Shown here in pieces: positions 13,566-25,690 of a DNA stretch of 64,000 nt. Source of the stretch: Didymodactylos carnosus. Lineage: Eukaryota; Rotifera; Eurotatoria; Philodinida; Philodinidae. The notes under the pieces were generated by a model, which worked only from the letters and a program-made list of their open reading frames with translations, was not told the DNA's origin and did not search any database. The stretch spans positions 33,106 through 97,105 of the forward strand of contig CAJNOQ010000031.1 in assembly GCA_905250885.1 (NCBI GenBank). Direction: 5' to 3'. Position numbers and translations under genes: made by a program. The stretch's first letter is position 1. Every line of letters begins with the position of its first letter.

Positions 13566-15703
13566 TTATCCATTCGACCTTGATCCATCAATTGTTTTCA
13601 TGTATTCTGACAAAAGAGTATTAGGTGGAATAAATTTAAGCCGATGATTTTCAACTTGAGTATAGCGTTCACCATCTTTGGTGAAACCTAAAAATAGATT
13701 AAGAAATGTGTTCAAAGAGCGCACAAATATCTTTATTGATCTCTGAAATTAGTGAGAAATATGTCTATTTACTTTTTGATATTAAATTAAGGTATTGCGA
13801 AACGGCATGTAACAACATTCGATCAAAACTATTATTCAAATCTCGAATATATACCGAATCAGAATGTTCGTTAAAAAATGGTATTAAATCATCTTCAAAA
13901 TCCATAATACGTTCCTAAACGAAATACAAGCAACAATAAACATTTTACTTTGATGCTAGAAACTAACTCTTACCAAAGGTAAATGGCGTCGTTTTAGCAT
14001 GCTTTTCAAAGCATAACGAATATTTGAATCAATACGATTGAAACGTTGATCAGCAGAGTATACAATATTTTCTACAAAAACAAACCAAAAATGAACATGC
14101 TTAAAATAATGTTTGATGCTTTACCTTGATCAAGATTAATCGTGTGCTTTTTCTCAATGATAATAAATGTTTCAGATGAATCATCATCCATCGATAATGA
14201 ACAATCACTATTATTCAATTCTATTGATGTACAGCGATTAAATTCTTGTTTTTTCATATTTGTTTGTTCATGGTCAGTAGCCAATTTTAAAATACGTTCT
14301 TGTTCATCTTCCGGTAAATCTATAAATTCATTCCACATCTTAACAAGAACAAAAAAAAATATGTAGAGAGAAACAAAAGCAAGTAATGTTAGCTAAATAG
14401 TGTTATTCCTACAAAATACACGCACATACAATTTCTGCAATCACTTAAACATGCAGCCGTGCACTTGAGAAACAATCTCAAGTAAACCAAGTGTGCCATT
14501 TTAAGAGACGAATGAATTTTTTTCATGTTACAACGATTAGACGAGCAATCTACTGTAAATATCAAAACTCCCGCTACAACATACAATGAATTTTTATGGT
14601 ATTCGGTGGCGGTAAACTCAAAAAACAAGCACAAAGTTTTTCGTAACTTCATTTCAAGTTTCTATTTCTAGTAAAACAAGATTTTCTAATAAATGTTTTA
14701 TCAGTCAACGACTTACTTAATGTCGATCTAGTTTGTGTCACTAAGAGAACTAAGTTAACAGCTAAACTTACTCTTTTGAAAAACAAACAGATATTTTTTG
14801 TCAATTTTACTTACACAATCGAAGATATTTGGCAGACACAATAAACGATACAACTTGATTATTAATACGTAGATTATAGAAACTAGACAGCATGGTCCTA
14901 CATATCTGACCAATCCGCATGGAGACGAAAAAAGAAATTTCTCTGCCGTACAACCCAAATAATTCCAGAGGCGGATTCTAATCGTTATTAGATGTCGTAG
15001 TTTCTCAAGAAGATAACTTTTTTCTATATTAGAGAAAGAACCTCTAAGTAAAACTCTTAAATCAATATGTCATACATAAATTTGTTCTGTTGAGCAGCAC
15101 GGTTTGATGTGATTATAATAATAGAAAACAACTTCATCTTAATTAATATGGTATACCTTCATTTTCTTTTTATTTAAAAGTAATTCAGCAAATGCTGAAG
15201 TAGTATTTTCTACCAAGTCGTTAATATTAACTGCAGCAAAATCTTCATCCAGATCTGTAGCCAAATTCAATAGAAAGCACACTAAAAGAAAAACACAAAT
15301 AAACGTTTTTGTACTGACAGAAATAAATAATTTACGTACTATTTTCATGCCGTTTAGCTTGTCGTTGTCCTTGTGATTTTTTACTATGTGTTTTTGATTG
15401 TAATGTTGGTTTTGGTATTCGATTTAACATTTGTTTTTGTCGACGTGCACGATTTGATCTGTTTTTTGTCAATAAAGGAGTAGGTTGTAGAGAACTCGGA
15501 TGATAAACTGTTTCATCGTCATCATCACTCGATGCAGAAACACTATCAACAGAAAAAAAACCGCCACATTAAAGAAAATTATCCATAGAACATTAATCGC
15601 ACCTCGGGTTATTATTTAAAATCTGCTCAATATGAGGAAATGCTGTTGCCGTCGTATCAATTTGTGTTACAATATCATCGTCAATATTTTTCAGAATACC
15701 CAT
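13566..15703 (-). CDS. R3HDM4: R3H domain-containing protein 4
   Basis: This is the orthologue of a poorly characterised animal protein with an R3H-type nucleic-acid-binding domain. Exons: 15603-15703, 15340-15542, 15157-15281, 14125-14338, 13974-14071, 13773-13914 and 13566-13687. Phases agree and give 334 residues. Matches to the vertebrate family include MWNEFIDLPEDEQERIL (vertebrate VWNDFM..EEQERVL), the basic helix YALKSMLKRRHLPL, the R3H-like SFDRMLLHAVSQYLNLIS, and the C terminus HRLKFIPPNTLLSEYM. A basic region rich in Arg/Lys (RARRQKQMLNRIPKP) lies in exon 2. The intron between exons 3 and 4 is unusually long (14339-15156, about 818 bp) compared with 50-85 bp for the others. The start is the first ATG after an upstream AT-rich leader (MGILKNIDDD). 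Confidence 0.85.
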
Positions 15704-16434
15704 ATTATACTTGATCGAATATATAGAAAAAAATAATGATGATATGCAAAAAAAACTGTTCTAGAACAGACGAAACGACATTGACTGTTAATTAGATTTA
15801 AACAGTAGCCCGTAGAAGAAAAACACACGCCATTGTATGACTCTAGAAATCTCACGCTCATACAACGACCATGCACACTGTTAGTCAGTCTCCAGTCAAA
15901 AGCTATTGATAGAGACTTCGATAAATCTCTATTGACTTCAAACTGTGCGAGAAACAAGAGGAGAAAGAAATGTAACTCATCGATCACACGTATTTTCACA
16001 TACATACCATTCTTCTACCGAGATCACTATATTGTCATTTAGAAAACTATTACATTATGAAAGCTTTTTTCTTTTTTTTACAAATTGACAAATTATGTCA
16101 TGTTAGCAAAATGACCCAATACTAGAAATTGAGTACGATGTTTCACCTAAAAAGTTTTAGAAAAGAAATGACAAGCGAAAAATAAACAACTGCTTATAAA
16201 CAATAATAGATAAATAAATAAAATAAAGAGTGAAAAAGATCGCATAGAAGATGACTGGTTGAACGTTCAGCAAACAGGATGAAGGCTGATGTACAGTGCG
16301 ACAAATAAATAAACGCAAAAAGTATCGACTAACTCACTCTATAAGGAGTAAACGACTTATAACCAACACAGAAGTATTGAGGCTAATAAAATAAACTTCA
16401 TACAATCGCACAGAACGAAATGGTAGCGCCAGGA
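15704..16434. other. Upstream region of R3HDM4
   Basis: This holds the presumed R3HDM4 promoter and 5' UTR, followed by AT-rich sequence. ORFs on both strands at 15691-16042 overlap each other and look spurious. No regulatory motif could be named. Confidence 0.4.
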
Positions 16435-16764
16435 CTGTAAAACTTGACATTAGAAATCACTCACTTAAGTGAGTGATCATGCCATCCACTTTTCTGTATT
16501 GTACATCAAGGAAAGTGGATGAATTTCCTTTGTTTATCACTCATCACCCGCTTTAGCCGAAAAGTGTTATTCTACTGGGTAACTGATAACCCATTTTTGT
16601 AGAGAGTGCCATCTATAAGAGTGGTCACTCAGTAGAATAACGTTTTTGCTCTGCTAAAGTGGATGATGAGTGATAAACAAAGGAATTTCATCCACTTTCC
16701 TTGATGTACAATACAGAAAAGTGGATGGCACGATCACTCACTTTTCTGATGTCAAGTTTTGCAG
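16435..16764. mobile_element. 330-bp foldback (MITE-like) element
   Basis: Left and right halves are reverse complements for about 130 bp each, starting CTGTAAAACTTGACAT on the left and ending ATGTCAAGTTTTGCAG on the right. They share internal blocks such as GTGCCATCCACTTTTCTGT and AAAGTGGATGAA. The left arm carries about 11 extra bases (a TCACTCACTTA repeat). Roughly 60 bp separates the arms. No ORF of interest lies in the element; the ORF starting at 16670 is only the right arm read outward. Confidence 0.75.
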
Positions 16765-19700
16765 TGAGTATGCTACGATGAAGATCCAATATTATAGTAA
16801 CATAGTGATACACGACTGTAGATTTGACTGTAATACGCTCGTTTACGGCGGCATTATTACTTCGCATAGGATTACAATTAGTAAGATGACAACTGGTTGT
16901 GTAACGCCCGATTACAGACGGAATATATCTAGATTTTTCTTATAGGTGATTTTTGCTTGGATGTGCATGACACACATGACTGAATTGCGTAATCACTGTA
17001 CCGTTTGAAAAAAAAACAGAAAATAAAAAACATCTGACTTGTACACATTCGATACAGCTATATCAATTGTCTACCAATCGGTTTATTTTCCCAACTTAGT
17101 TACATATGCTTTCGAAAAACTCCATAACAATTAGAATTAGTTGTCTACTATTTCACATTTTTCGGATAAAAAGGTATCTCATTAATTTGAGTACAGTTGT
17201 TTCGTATATTAGCAGATAAAACGCGACAATATATGTTATCTGGAACAGGCGCTATCAGATTTTAGACGCATGAGATGGCATAATAGTTAAGAGTTTGAAA
17301 TTTTACGGTAATTCAAATTTTTAATGATTTTACGGCTATATACATTGAAATTTGATAAACCGAATAAGCCAGTAGATGCGCCTATCAAGGACGAATCGAT
17401 TAATATATAATAAGTTGAGATTGTATCAAATCTTGATCAAGGTATGGTTATTTTAATACCGCAAGACAAGATTATGGAGAAACATATCGCCGAACATTTT
17501 CCGTATGTCCGAGTTTTTTCTAAATGGAACAGTTTTAAGATTTGGAAATTTCTGTGGTAACCGAGCTCTCGAGTGTTGAAAATGGATACAGATCTCGGGT
17601 CAATCGAGTGCATGTTTTTGAACTCCTATTAAAACAAATTTGAAAATTACACCGGACAAAGTGTGTGAGAATGATGCATTTTTGAAATTCAAAACCTTCC
17701 AATTTTCTCCAGTTACGACTTTGACAAAAGTATTTATCAAAAGACATTTTACCAATACACAATATGGTGACAATAGTCTGAAGTCTAAAGGTCAAAAAGT
17801 CAGTGAGAAAACTTGATTTTAATGTCGTCAGATAAAAAAGCCGAAGTATATGTCGGCGAAGTTTAGATATTCTAAAAGCCTGGAATTAAAGCTACAAATT
17901 GATATAATTTAAAAATTAAACTTATTTATATATTTATTTAAAAAAAGGACGTTTTGCAGACAGATAGTGCTAGAACGGTGTATTTTCTGAATGTTTGAGT
18001 CATTACCCTGCAACGACACTTGATAAAGACTTGATTTTTTTCAATGTTATATATGCATTCAAAAACAAACACGACGTTTTTTCCCGGAGCAACTAATAGG
18101 TGAAGCTTTCTGTGTTTTCACCATTTCTGCAGAGTTTCTCTTAAAGGTTTTTGTTTTTCAAACTTTGATTAGTTTTTATTTCCATAACGTAGTTTTTCAG
18201 AATAAATTAGTGTAGTAGTAGACAGTGAAGGATAATTTTTTTTAAATTTTACACTTCTTCCATGGTTACGCTTTAGTCTTCAGATCTTCTTGTCATTTCT
18301 GCATGTGCTTGTCAAAGTCTATAATATTTCGACTTATTGCTAATAAGTACTGATAAGTGGCAATTTTTATTCGTTAAAGTGTTTGATTCTTACACATGAT
18401 TTGGGTTATGTTCAAATATTATTAAGTTTTTTCGGCGGTTGCAGCTAATTTGAGAGTCAAAACTCTTGGTTTTCCATAAGTCTAAACCGCTGTTTTTGAT
18501 CAATATCAATAATTATTTTGGATTCTTTCGTCCTCATACATTCTATTTTTAAGTGTTCTGTAATCTACATTTTTTTAAAATGTAGTATGAAATAGCAAAT
18601 TAAAGAATAGAATGAAAATAATGATATTCTACATATATATATATGCGTCGTGTAGTTTTGATAATTATGTACTGGAATAATGTTATGAAATGAATCAAAT
18701 GCTCTGCAAGCGAATAAAAGTCGAGTCTTCTAAAGTGAGACCACTTTTTTGATAAAATGTGGAAGTCTTAATTGATATCAAACAAACATCAGAGGGCGAA
18801 CGTGAGTGAGTGCAAAAAACTAGTGGTCTCAATTAAGGACTCACCATTAAAATGATTATAGAACTCATATAATTAGTTTTTATTTGTTGAAACTACAAAA
18901 GTAACAGAAGTCTTAAGAGAAATTGACGAATATTGTGGAAGAAAATTCTGTATTGGGTACATGAGGTGTTGAATCTTGATGTTTAAAGTATAATGTCTAA
19001 ATATGAAATTGTCCAGTATTAAGTATTGTAACCAATAAAAAAATTTTGAAATTTTCGCGATCACTTTCTTAATTTGACTTTTCGAGAACTCGGTTTATAA
19101 CGTATAAGCTATCAAGATGAAAGTATTTTAGTGGAAAGTTCTCGCTCGACTTTTAATTTTATCTTTTTTGTGTTCAGTATAACTGTACAAGATGTGTGTG
19201 TGTGTGTATATTATAACTAAAATAGTATATGTGTATCCTCCTTGGCTATCTATCTACATCTGTTATGGTTATTTACTCATTTATTTTTACTCTCGACACT
19301 AATATCAAAATTATCTCATCTGATGTGCGAAATATTTACGCCTTTTCTCTTTATTTATGTTTTTTTTCTTTATTTTCTTTTGTGTCAACCTCATTAAATA
19401 GGGACAATAAATCTCAATGAAAAAAAAGTATTTTAGTGGAAATAGATTATGTAAAAATGACGTTATTATCAGTATCTCACTTCTTTTTATGGGTATTTTT
19501 GGTGAAAAGATCAAATACCAGCTGCAACTCTGAGTACCAAAACTACACGATAAAACACATACCGATAAAACTTTGAAAATTTTGGTCTTGGTATAATGAT
19601 TCAACTATAAGTAAAAGGTTTATTTAATAAATACTTTGTCTTGTCAGCACACTTTTCTCTACAGAATAGTATTTATCAATCTGCTCTCTTCTCTTGCTTG

Positions 19701-20608
19701 CAAAAAGATAAAAATCAATTCCTGATTCTTTATATGAAAAAATAGTCGCATACAGTTGAATTTCGATAGCGAAAATCAAATTACGCTGCAGAAAAAGCAG
19801 CACTTTAGCTGTTAATAATTTAGGAAGATAAGTGTAAATGAGACCGACCTATGTCCAACTTACTCCAAAATCCCACCGTAGATAACAAAATTTTAACCGA
19901 CTAGAGTAGTAACAGTACCGTAAATTCATATTCACATGATATACTTGGCAGAAATATTGATTACTGTTGATCGTGGACTTGCAATTGTTCGGTTTGACTT
20001 TTATTCTCAGAGTTCTTCCCTTTCTCCTTTATAAACGAATATAAGTTTGGACACATTTTTTTTCAGACTAATAAAAAACGAAAATGAAAAGAAATAGAAA
20101 GTCGACGACAAACAAAAGTATAAATATAAACACGCAGTAGATAAAATGGAACGTTCTGATATGAAACAATACAAAAAAAGAATAATCAACTTATAAATAC
20201 AAAACGAAAGTCAAGGAAGAAGGTTCTGACTTAGTTGCTTTATAATTTTTAGTGTGCACAAAAGACAAATGAAAGATAATCAGCGTCTTTGACATGACCA
20301 TCTGTTTTCAAAAAAAAATCACTAAAACCTTTTTAGCGTGCTGAAATGACAGCTATAGACACACGCACACAAGCAAAAACGAAGACTATTAGCCAGTTCA
20401 GACCTGAATCACATTAGAAGACAAGTTTATAGAGGTTAATTTTTCAGAACAAGAACAAAAGACATAACTTCAGATACAATAGTAAGAGAAAAAGTAAGTA
20501 ATAGGTACACAAACTTTTTAAGAGAAAAAAAATTTCAAAATTATTGATAATTGTCAAACAAATGAGAAAATGAAAAGCCTAATGACATTTATAGAAATTG
20601 ACAACTGT
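16765..20608. other. Long gene-free stretch upstream of R3HDM4, downstream of calnexin
   Basis: About 3.8 kb without a supportable gene. It contains a short (TG)n microsatellite at about 19192-19206, and a local hairpin near 18568-18588 (CTACATTTTTTTAAAATGTAG). ORFs at 17535-17795, 18873-19064 and 19229-19604 show no domain. Confidence 0.45.
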
Positions 20609-23435
20609 TTAATCTTTTCGAACACGTAGTCGAGCTTTAGTCGCTGATGGTGAGGAGGGTGCCGAAGATTGTTTCGTTTCTTCACCACTATATTCAGCAT
20701 CACTCTTTTTCTAAATACAAAAATATAATAATTAGTTGGTCGTATATAATTGAAAAAGGGTTTTCTGTCTACCTGCTCATTGCCATCATTTTCTTCTTCA
20801 TCATCGTCTGCGGTATCCTTTTCTAATGAACCTTTTCCTGTTCGTTGTTGTTGTGTTGTTGATCTTTGTTCAACATTTTTTTTCGCTCTTGTTGCACTTG
20901 TTTGACCTTGCGTTTCTTTATCGTCTGAGTCATTGTCATCCTCTTGATCTTCAACATTACGTTGAGACGTTTTTGATGTTCTTAACTCACTTGTTGTTCG
21001 TTCAGATGACTCTTGTTCAACATCATCTAGTGTTGCATCATCTGTTTTCTTCTTTCGTGCATTCATATCACTTATGGGTGATTTTTTCGATTTTCTTGAC
21101 CAAAAAAATGCAATTAAGATGATAATGGGCAAAACGATAACAACGAGATACAATGCCCATAACCATGGACGGTCTTTTGTAGCATTCATCAATGCTTCGA
21201 CAACACTTTCGCTTGACGATGATGTTTTGCCTTCTAATGAACTCTTTGGATACCACAACGTATCACCGTATTGTTTTGCTAATGATTGATCAGATGTAAT
21301 TAGAAAATTATCAAAAACAACGCCATCAATGATTGACCATAATTCAAGAGCAACAGCACTAAACGGTGTCAATTTGTATGGATGAGCATCTTCGAAATAA
21401 TCGGGATTTGGAATTTTGCGTGCTTCCCATTTTCCCTAAACAAAGATCGTTGATGTTGTATCTTACGTTAATGATCTTTTTACTCAATTATTTCTAGAGC
21501 ACTAGGTAATTATATACGTGATTTCAATAGCTATAGTTTTCCTATTCTTTTAAAAAAAATAAGAGCATGAAAAACTATACTTTATAGTTTGGATTGTCTA
21601 TTAAAGGTGCTCGCCATGTTCCTTTATATTTTGGATTTGGTATCAATGGTGCAGTCCACGGTCCACAACCAACAGCGTTTTTACAAAGTGGATTATCTAA
21701 TCGAGGTGGTTCCCAATCGCCGTCCACATCATCATCCCTAAACAAGTAGACAATTTTTTTGAAGTTTATTTATTTGTTACCGATTCACAAGGAAACATTA
21801 CCAATCGTCGGGTTTAACAGCGTCTGGGTCAGGAATAGTTGTAGATTCATTTTCTAACCAACCGCTTGGTATTGTTGCCCCTTCATCTACAATTTGTTTT
21901 GGTTCGGTTTCATCCCAGTCTTCGGGTTTGAACGCAGTTGAATCGGGAATTCTATAAATAGAAAAAATAGTTATAACAGTTTATTTTACATTTTCTTTCA
22001 CTTTTTTCTGAATATACCGTTCTCGGTCATCCCAATCAGATGGTTTAGAATCGTTTTCATCAATAATTTCCTTCGCCGGAGTAATTGCTGGTTCCATGTC
22101 TTCCAAAAGATTTCCAGAATTTATCAATTTATTATCAATATACATTTTGAAACTATTATCAGCCGATAAAACTAAAAAGCATAAGATTTAAGAGCTTCTT
22201 GTAATCTAAAATAAACTTCAACCTTCTTACCTAATGTATAGAGATGTGATTTTTTATCTGTAAAATATGTATCAAGAGATTCGCTTGGTTTTTTCGCTTG
22301 ATGTTCTGAATAGACACCAGTTTTCGGATTGCGATAACGAATAATAAAATGATACTAATATTAAAAAGAACATAACTATGTTGGACACATGACTTTCAAA
22401 ACAGACTTACTTTCATTTCAACTCCACACATATCCGGTCCGAACATGATTGTATAAGGTGTTTTATCAGTAACTTGTTTCTAAAAGATCAGTAACAATCT
22501 TATACAAAGATGATGCTAAAGAATATTGACACACATACCAGATCAATTTTTCCACTATCTGACAATAATTTTACATAGGCACCTCCACATTCTTGATTTG
22601 TTTGATATTTGACTTCATATTGGACAACAAGTGGACTTGTTTGAAAATCAAATGGTTTGAATAATGGAGCTGCTATTGCATGATGTTTTGCTTTTGACTC
22701 AAATACAAAAGTGTTTCATAGAAGAGCATTCGATCGTATAAGAAAAAGTATAGCACTGTTGATGAGCACCAATCCTGACACAAGCTGTCTTTCCTAATCT
22801 AACAACAAAAGCCTAGATCTGAATTATAACGATAGTTTTTCTTTTTTATAAATTAGTGATTGCGGATTATTTTAACTCTCAAGTTCGAACAAAACTATTC
22901 CATCGTTGTGAAAAGACAAATACAATAAAGTCTTAATCAAGTATTCTCGCTTACTTTTAATATTAAACTATAATCATCTGTATAGACAGCTGTTACGGGT
23001 ATTTCAAATCCCCATTCCCCATCATATTTTGCTAAAGTGTCATCGACACCATCTTTTTTTGCTTGTGATTTAACCCAACGAGACCACCTATAATTTTAAA
23101 GAAAATTGATGAGTAAAACACATTTTCCGAAATCAGATATTAGAATCTTACTTCGATTTCTCTTGAAACTGATCTTCAAAATAAATACTATTAGATGCTG
23201 ATTTGATCACTGGCACATTCCCCTTCAGATAAAAATAATCACAAACATCATTTTTCTATCCATAAATAATAGACAAGTTTATGCTTACTTTTTCGATCAA
23301 CGGAGCGGACGTAGCAGTTGATGCTTCTGGGATAATTTCTTCAGCACCATTGTCATTGTCGTCGTCGTCGTCATAACAAGAAATAAACGGAATGCACAAC
23401 AAGAAGAACACCAAACAACCCGTTAACAAACGCAT
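20609..23435 (-). CDS. CANX: Calnexin
   Basis: Calnexin is the membrane-bound lectin chaperone of the endoplasmic reticulum, which retains monoglucosylated glycoproteins during folding. Exons: 23288-23435, 23152-23222, 22955-23087, 22539-22697, 22411-22479, 22232-22354, 22018-22171, 21802-21951, 21581-21737, 20773-21435 and 20609-20710. These are in phase and give 642 residues (human 592). A signal peptide ([20 protein letters not shown]) precedes an acidic Asp run. The lectin domain includes [17 protein letters not shown] and [11 protein letters not shown]. The P-domain has type 1 repeats (KPSDWDD, KPEDWDE, KPDDWDD) and type 2 repeats ([31 protein letters not shown]). One membrane span ([20 protein letters not shown]) leads to a long acidic cytosolic tail ending KARLRVRKD, with basic residues where the family has an ER-retention signal. 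The intron at 22698-22954 is longer than most. Confidence 0.95.
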
Positions 23436-25250
23436 TTTCGAAATTCAATCTAGAAAATAAAAAGTAATTCACAGTAATAGCACAAATAACCTATCGGATT
23501 ATCCACCCGAGACTACGTGTTATTTTATCTTTGTTTTTCGTCTAAACGACAATTAATCAAACATGAACCGGACGCTCTGCTTGAACATTTAAAAAGAAAT
23601 TTATGAGCACACACATTAGAGACAACTACTTTACTGAGAAATATGTAAAAATCAATGATGGAGTCTTCGAAAGTGAATAGGGTAATCCTTCAACCAGTCA
23701 CAAAAGAAACACTAATTCCTGAACGAACGAGCGATCTATTAATCCATCAGCAGCTCATATCGCCAAAATCCAACTTTTTTTTGTGTATCACGCAAAAAAA
23801 AGTGTAAAAATATAAGCGGTGTAACGAGGTCTAAAATTTTTGTATCCAAGTTGTTCTTCTTTGTGTTATTTTAATGTTTAACACAGAAATTTCTCTAAAA
23901 GGTGGCTATATAGGAATTATCGATTCTATCAATGCAATAGATCGATCGAGAAATATTGAATAATGATTTCTCTCTCCGCTGCGTTGCTCCGCTTTGATTG
24001 GACATTACATACGGAAATTCCATTGTTATAAAAAATCGATTATTGACGGGCACCATACGCTGCATAACTAACAGTTGAAACAAAATACTGCGACTAAAAA
24101 ATTGAAAATTCTGTTTCTATTGAAGAACAATCCTTTATTTGTCTATTAATTATTCTTTGTAAAGTCCTTTAATATTGTAAAATGACAACCAATCAGCCAA
24201 TCGCAATAAACTAGGAAGTGGACGTTTTTGACGTTTCCATACCAGATAACAACAGGATAACGCTCATCTGCAGATTCGCTTGGTCCCTTGTCTTCACCTG
24301 TACTTTATACGTTAACAATGCATTGTGCAGAGGACCATGATTTTCAAGATCGCAGATAATGTACACGCCTTCCTTCGGTCGGCGCTTGCACAGCCATCTC
24401 TCGAGTTTAGAGATGGCAGGTTTCACTATTCTCTGGCTAAACTTTGCAGAGTTCAGTGTATTCCCGTATTCTAAGAATAATGTATTCTCGTTTAACTTTA
24501 CAGAGCGTCATCGTGAAAGTCTTGGATTTTATTTTTCATTTCTAAGAAAAAAGAGTCTTAAGGATCTGTCGGTGAAAAAACTATTTAATTTCCCGAAAAC
24601 TGAGTGGGTTATGAGCGGTTGATTAAACAGAAGACTTTCCATATACTCTGTATACATACCAGATGCACGTTTTTTATATATGAATGTCTTGTCGTTGTCT
24701 GTTCTGCTTACTTCAAACAAAACGACAATGGTTGTGCTTATATACAGCCTCAATTAAGTCAGTAGTTGTCTTAGTCTACTATAAAAGCCATTCTACTTTT
24801 CTTGTAGTCGATATCGGCTTTTTTCGGCCTTTTCGACTAGAATTATTCAGAAAAAAATACTACAACTAATTTATAAGGTAAATACACAGCAATATCAGAG
24901 AGCGAATGAGTTGGAGAAGATAAAGTCTTTGTAGTTTTGCTTAGTCACAAAGTTCAGCTACCGCTCAACATTTCGAGGATGAAAATAGGTCGTCTCAGAT
25001 AATTAGTTCCGCAAATCCAGTTACTTTCTACTTGTATAGATTGAGTTTAGCGTGATGACTGTGCAAAAATATCAGAATAGAAATGCACAAACGTTAGGAG
25101 GGAACGGAACTTAGGTAACTTTTCCTCCAAACAGAATACAGCTACCGAAGAATCACATTAAATATGGTTCCACAGTTTGAGGAGTAAAAGTAAGAAAGCT
25201 ATAGATAATTGAGGGAGTAATCGTGACCCAAAACTGCTGTGTACCTAACA

Positions 25251-25275
25251 GGGATCGGGCCGGGTTGGGCTGGGC
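25251..25275 (+). other. Potential G-quadruplex motif
   Basis: The plus strand reads GGGATCGGGCCGGGTTGGGC and continues with a fifth GGG run, so five G-triplets are separated by loops of 1 to 3 bases. Two further GGG runs follow at about 25298-25312. In a strongly AT-rich region this is conspicuous. Whether it folds or is functional is not shown. Confidence 0.6.
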
Positions 25276-25640
25276 TAGAAAGCCTTTAAGATTGGTCGGG
25301 ATTGGATCGGGCCATAAGTTTTCTTTGTTGAGTCGAGGTCTTTTCTTGGGTAGCATAACAGCAAGAGCAGTCTATTAATATCACTTTATCTTGCGTGTAG
25401 CCAGCCTTTACGTTTTCTTGGAAATGCATATTTCTAATCCATGTGTACACTGCTTGCCGAAAGGAATTGTTATTAGAGAGAGGCGACATCTTCTGAAAAT
25501 TTTCTGTGACTTAACTATATTTATGTTTCTTTTTCTAATATATCTCTGAATAAACAGGTTTATCTACTCTACAAAAAAATATTTTATCGGCACTGGTTTT
25601 GCACGAATTTACACTATACGGGTGCTGAATAATTTTTTTT

Positions 25641-25690
25641 CTGGGCACCGGTGCCTGAAAGAATGTAAAAATCTCGCACCGGTGCCCAAG
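25641..25690. repeat. Short inverted repeat with CACCGGTG core
   Basis: TGGGCACCGGTGCC near 25643 and GCACCGGTGCCCA near 25676 are complementary over about 12 bases, with about 20 bases between. Each arm is itself centred on the palindrome GCACCGGTGC. It could form a hairpin or cruciform, or be a remnant of element termini. Confidence 0.5.

Noticed and set aside
16670-16945. 91-codon ORF beside the foldback
   Set aside because: Half of it is the foldback arm; the rest has no recognisable domain.
24211-24622. Overlapping ORFs on both strands
   Set aside because: No recognisable domain, no splice support, and neither is longer than chance in this region.
25153-25489. Pro-rich ORF MLPKKRPRLNKENLWPDPIP
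   Set aside because: Its composition comes from the G-rich tract on the opposite strand; no domain recognised.
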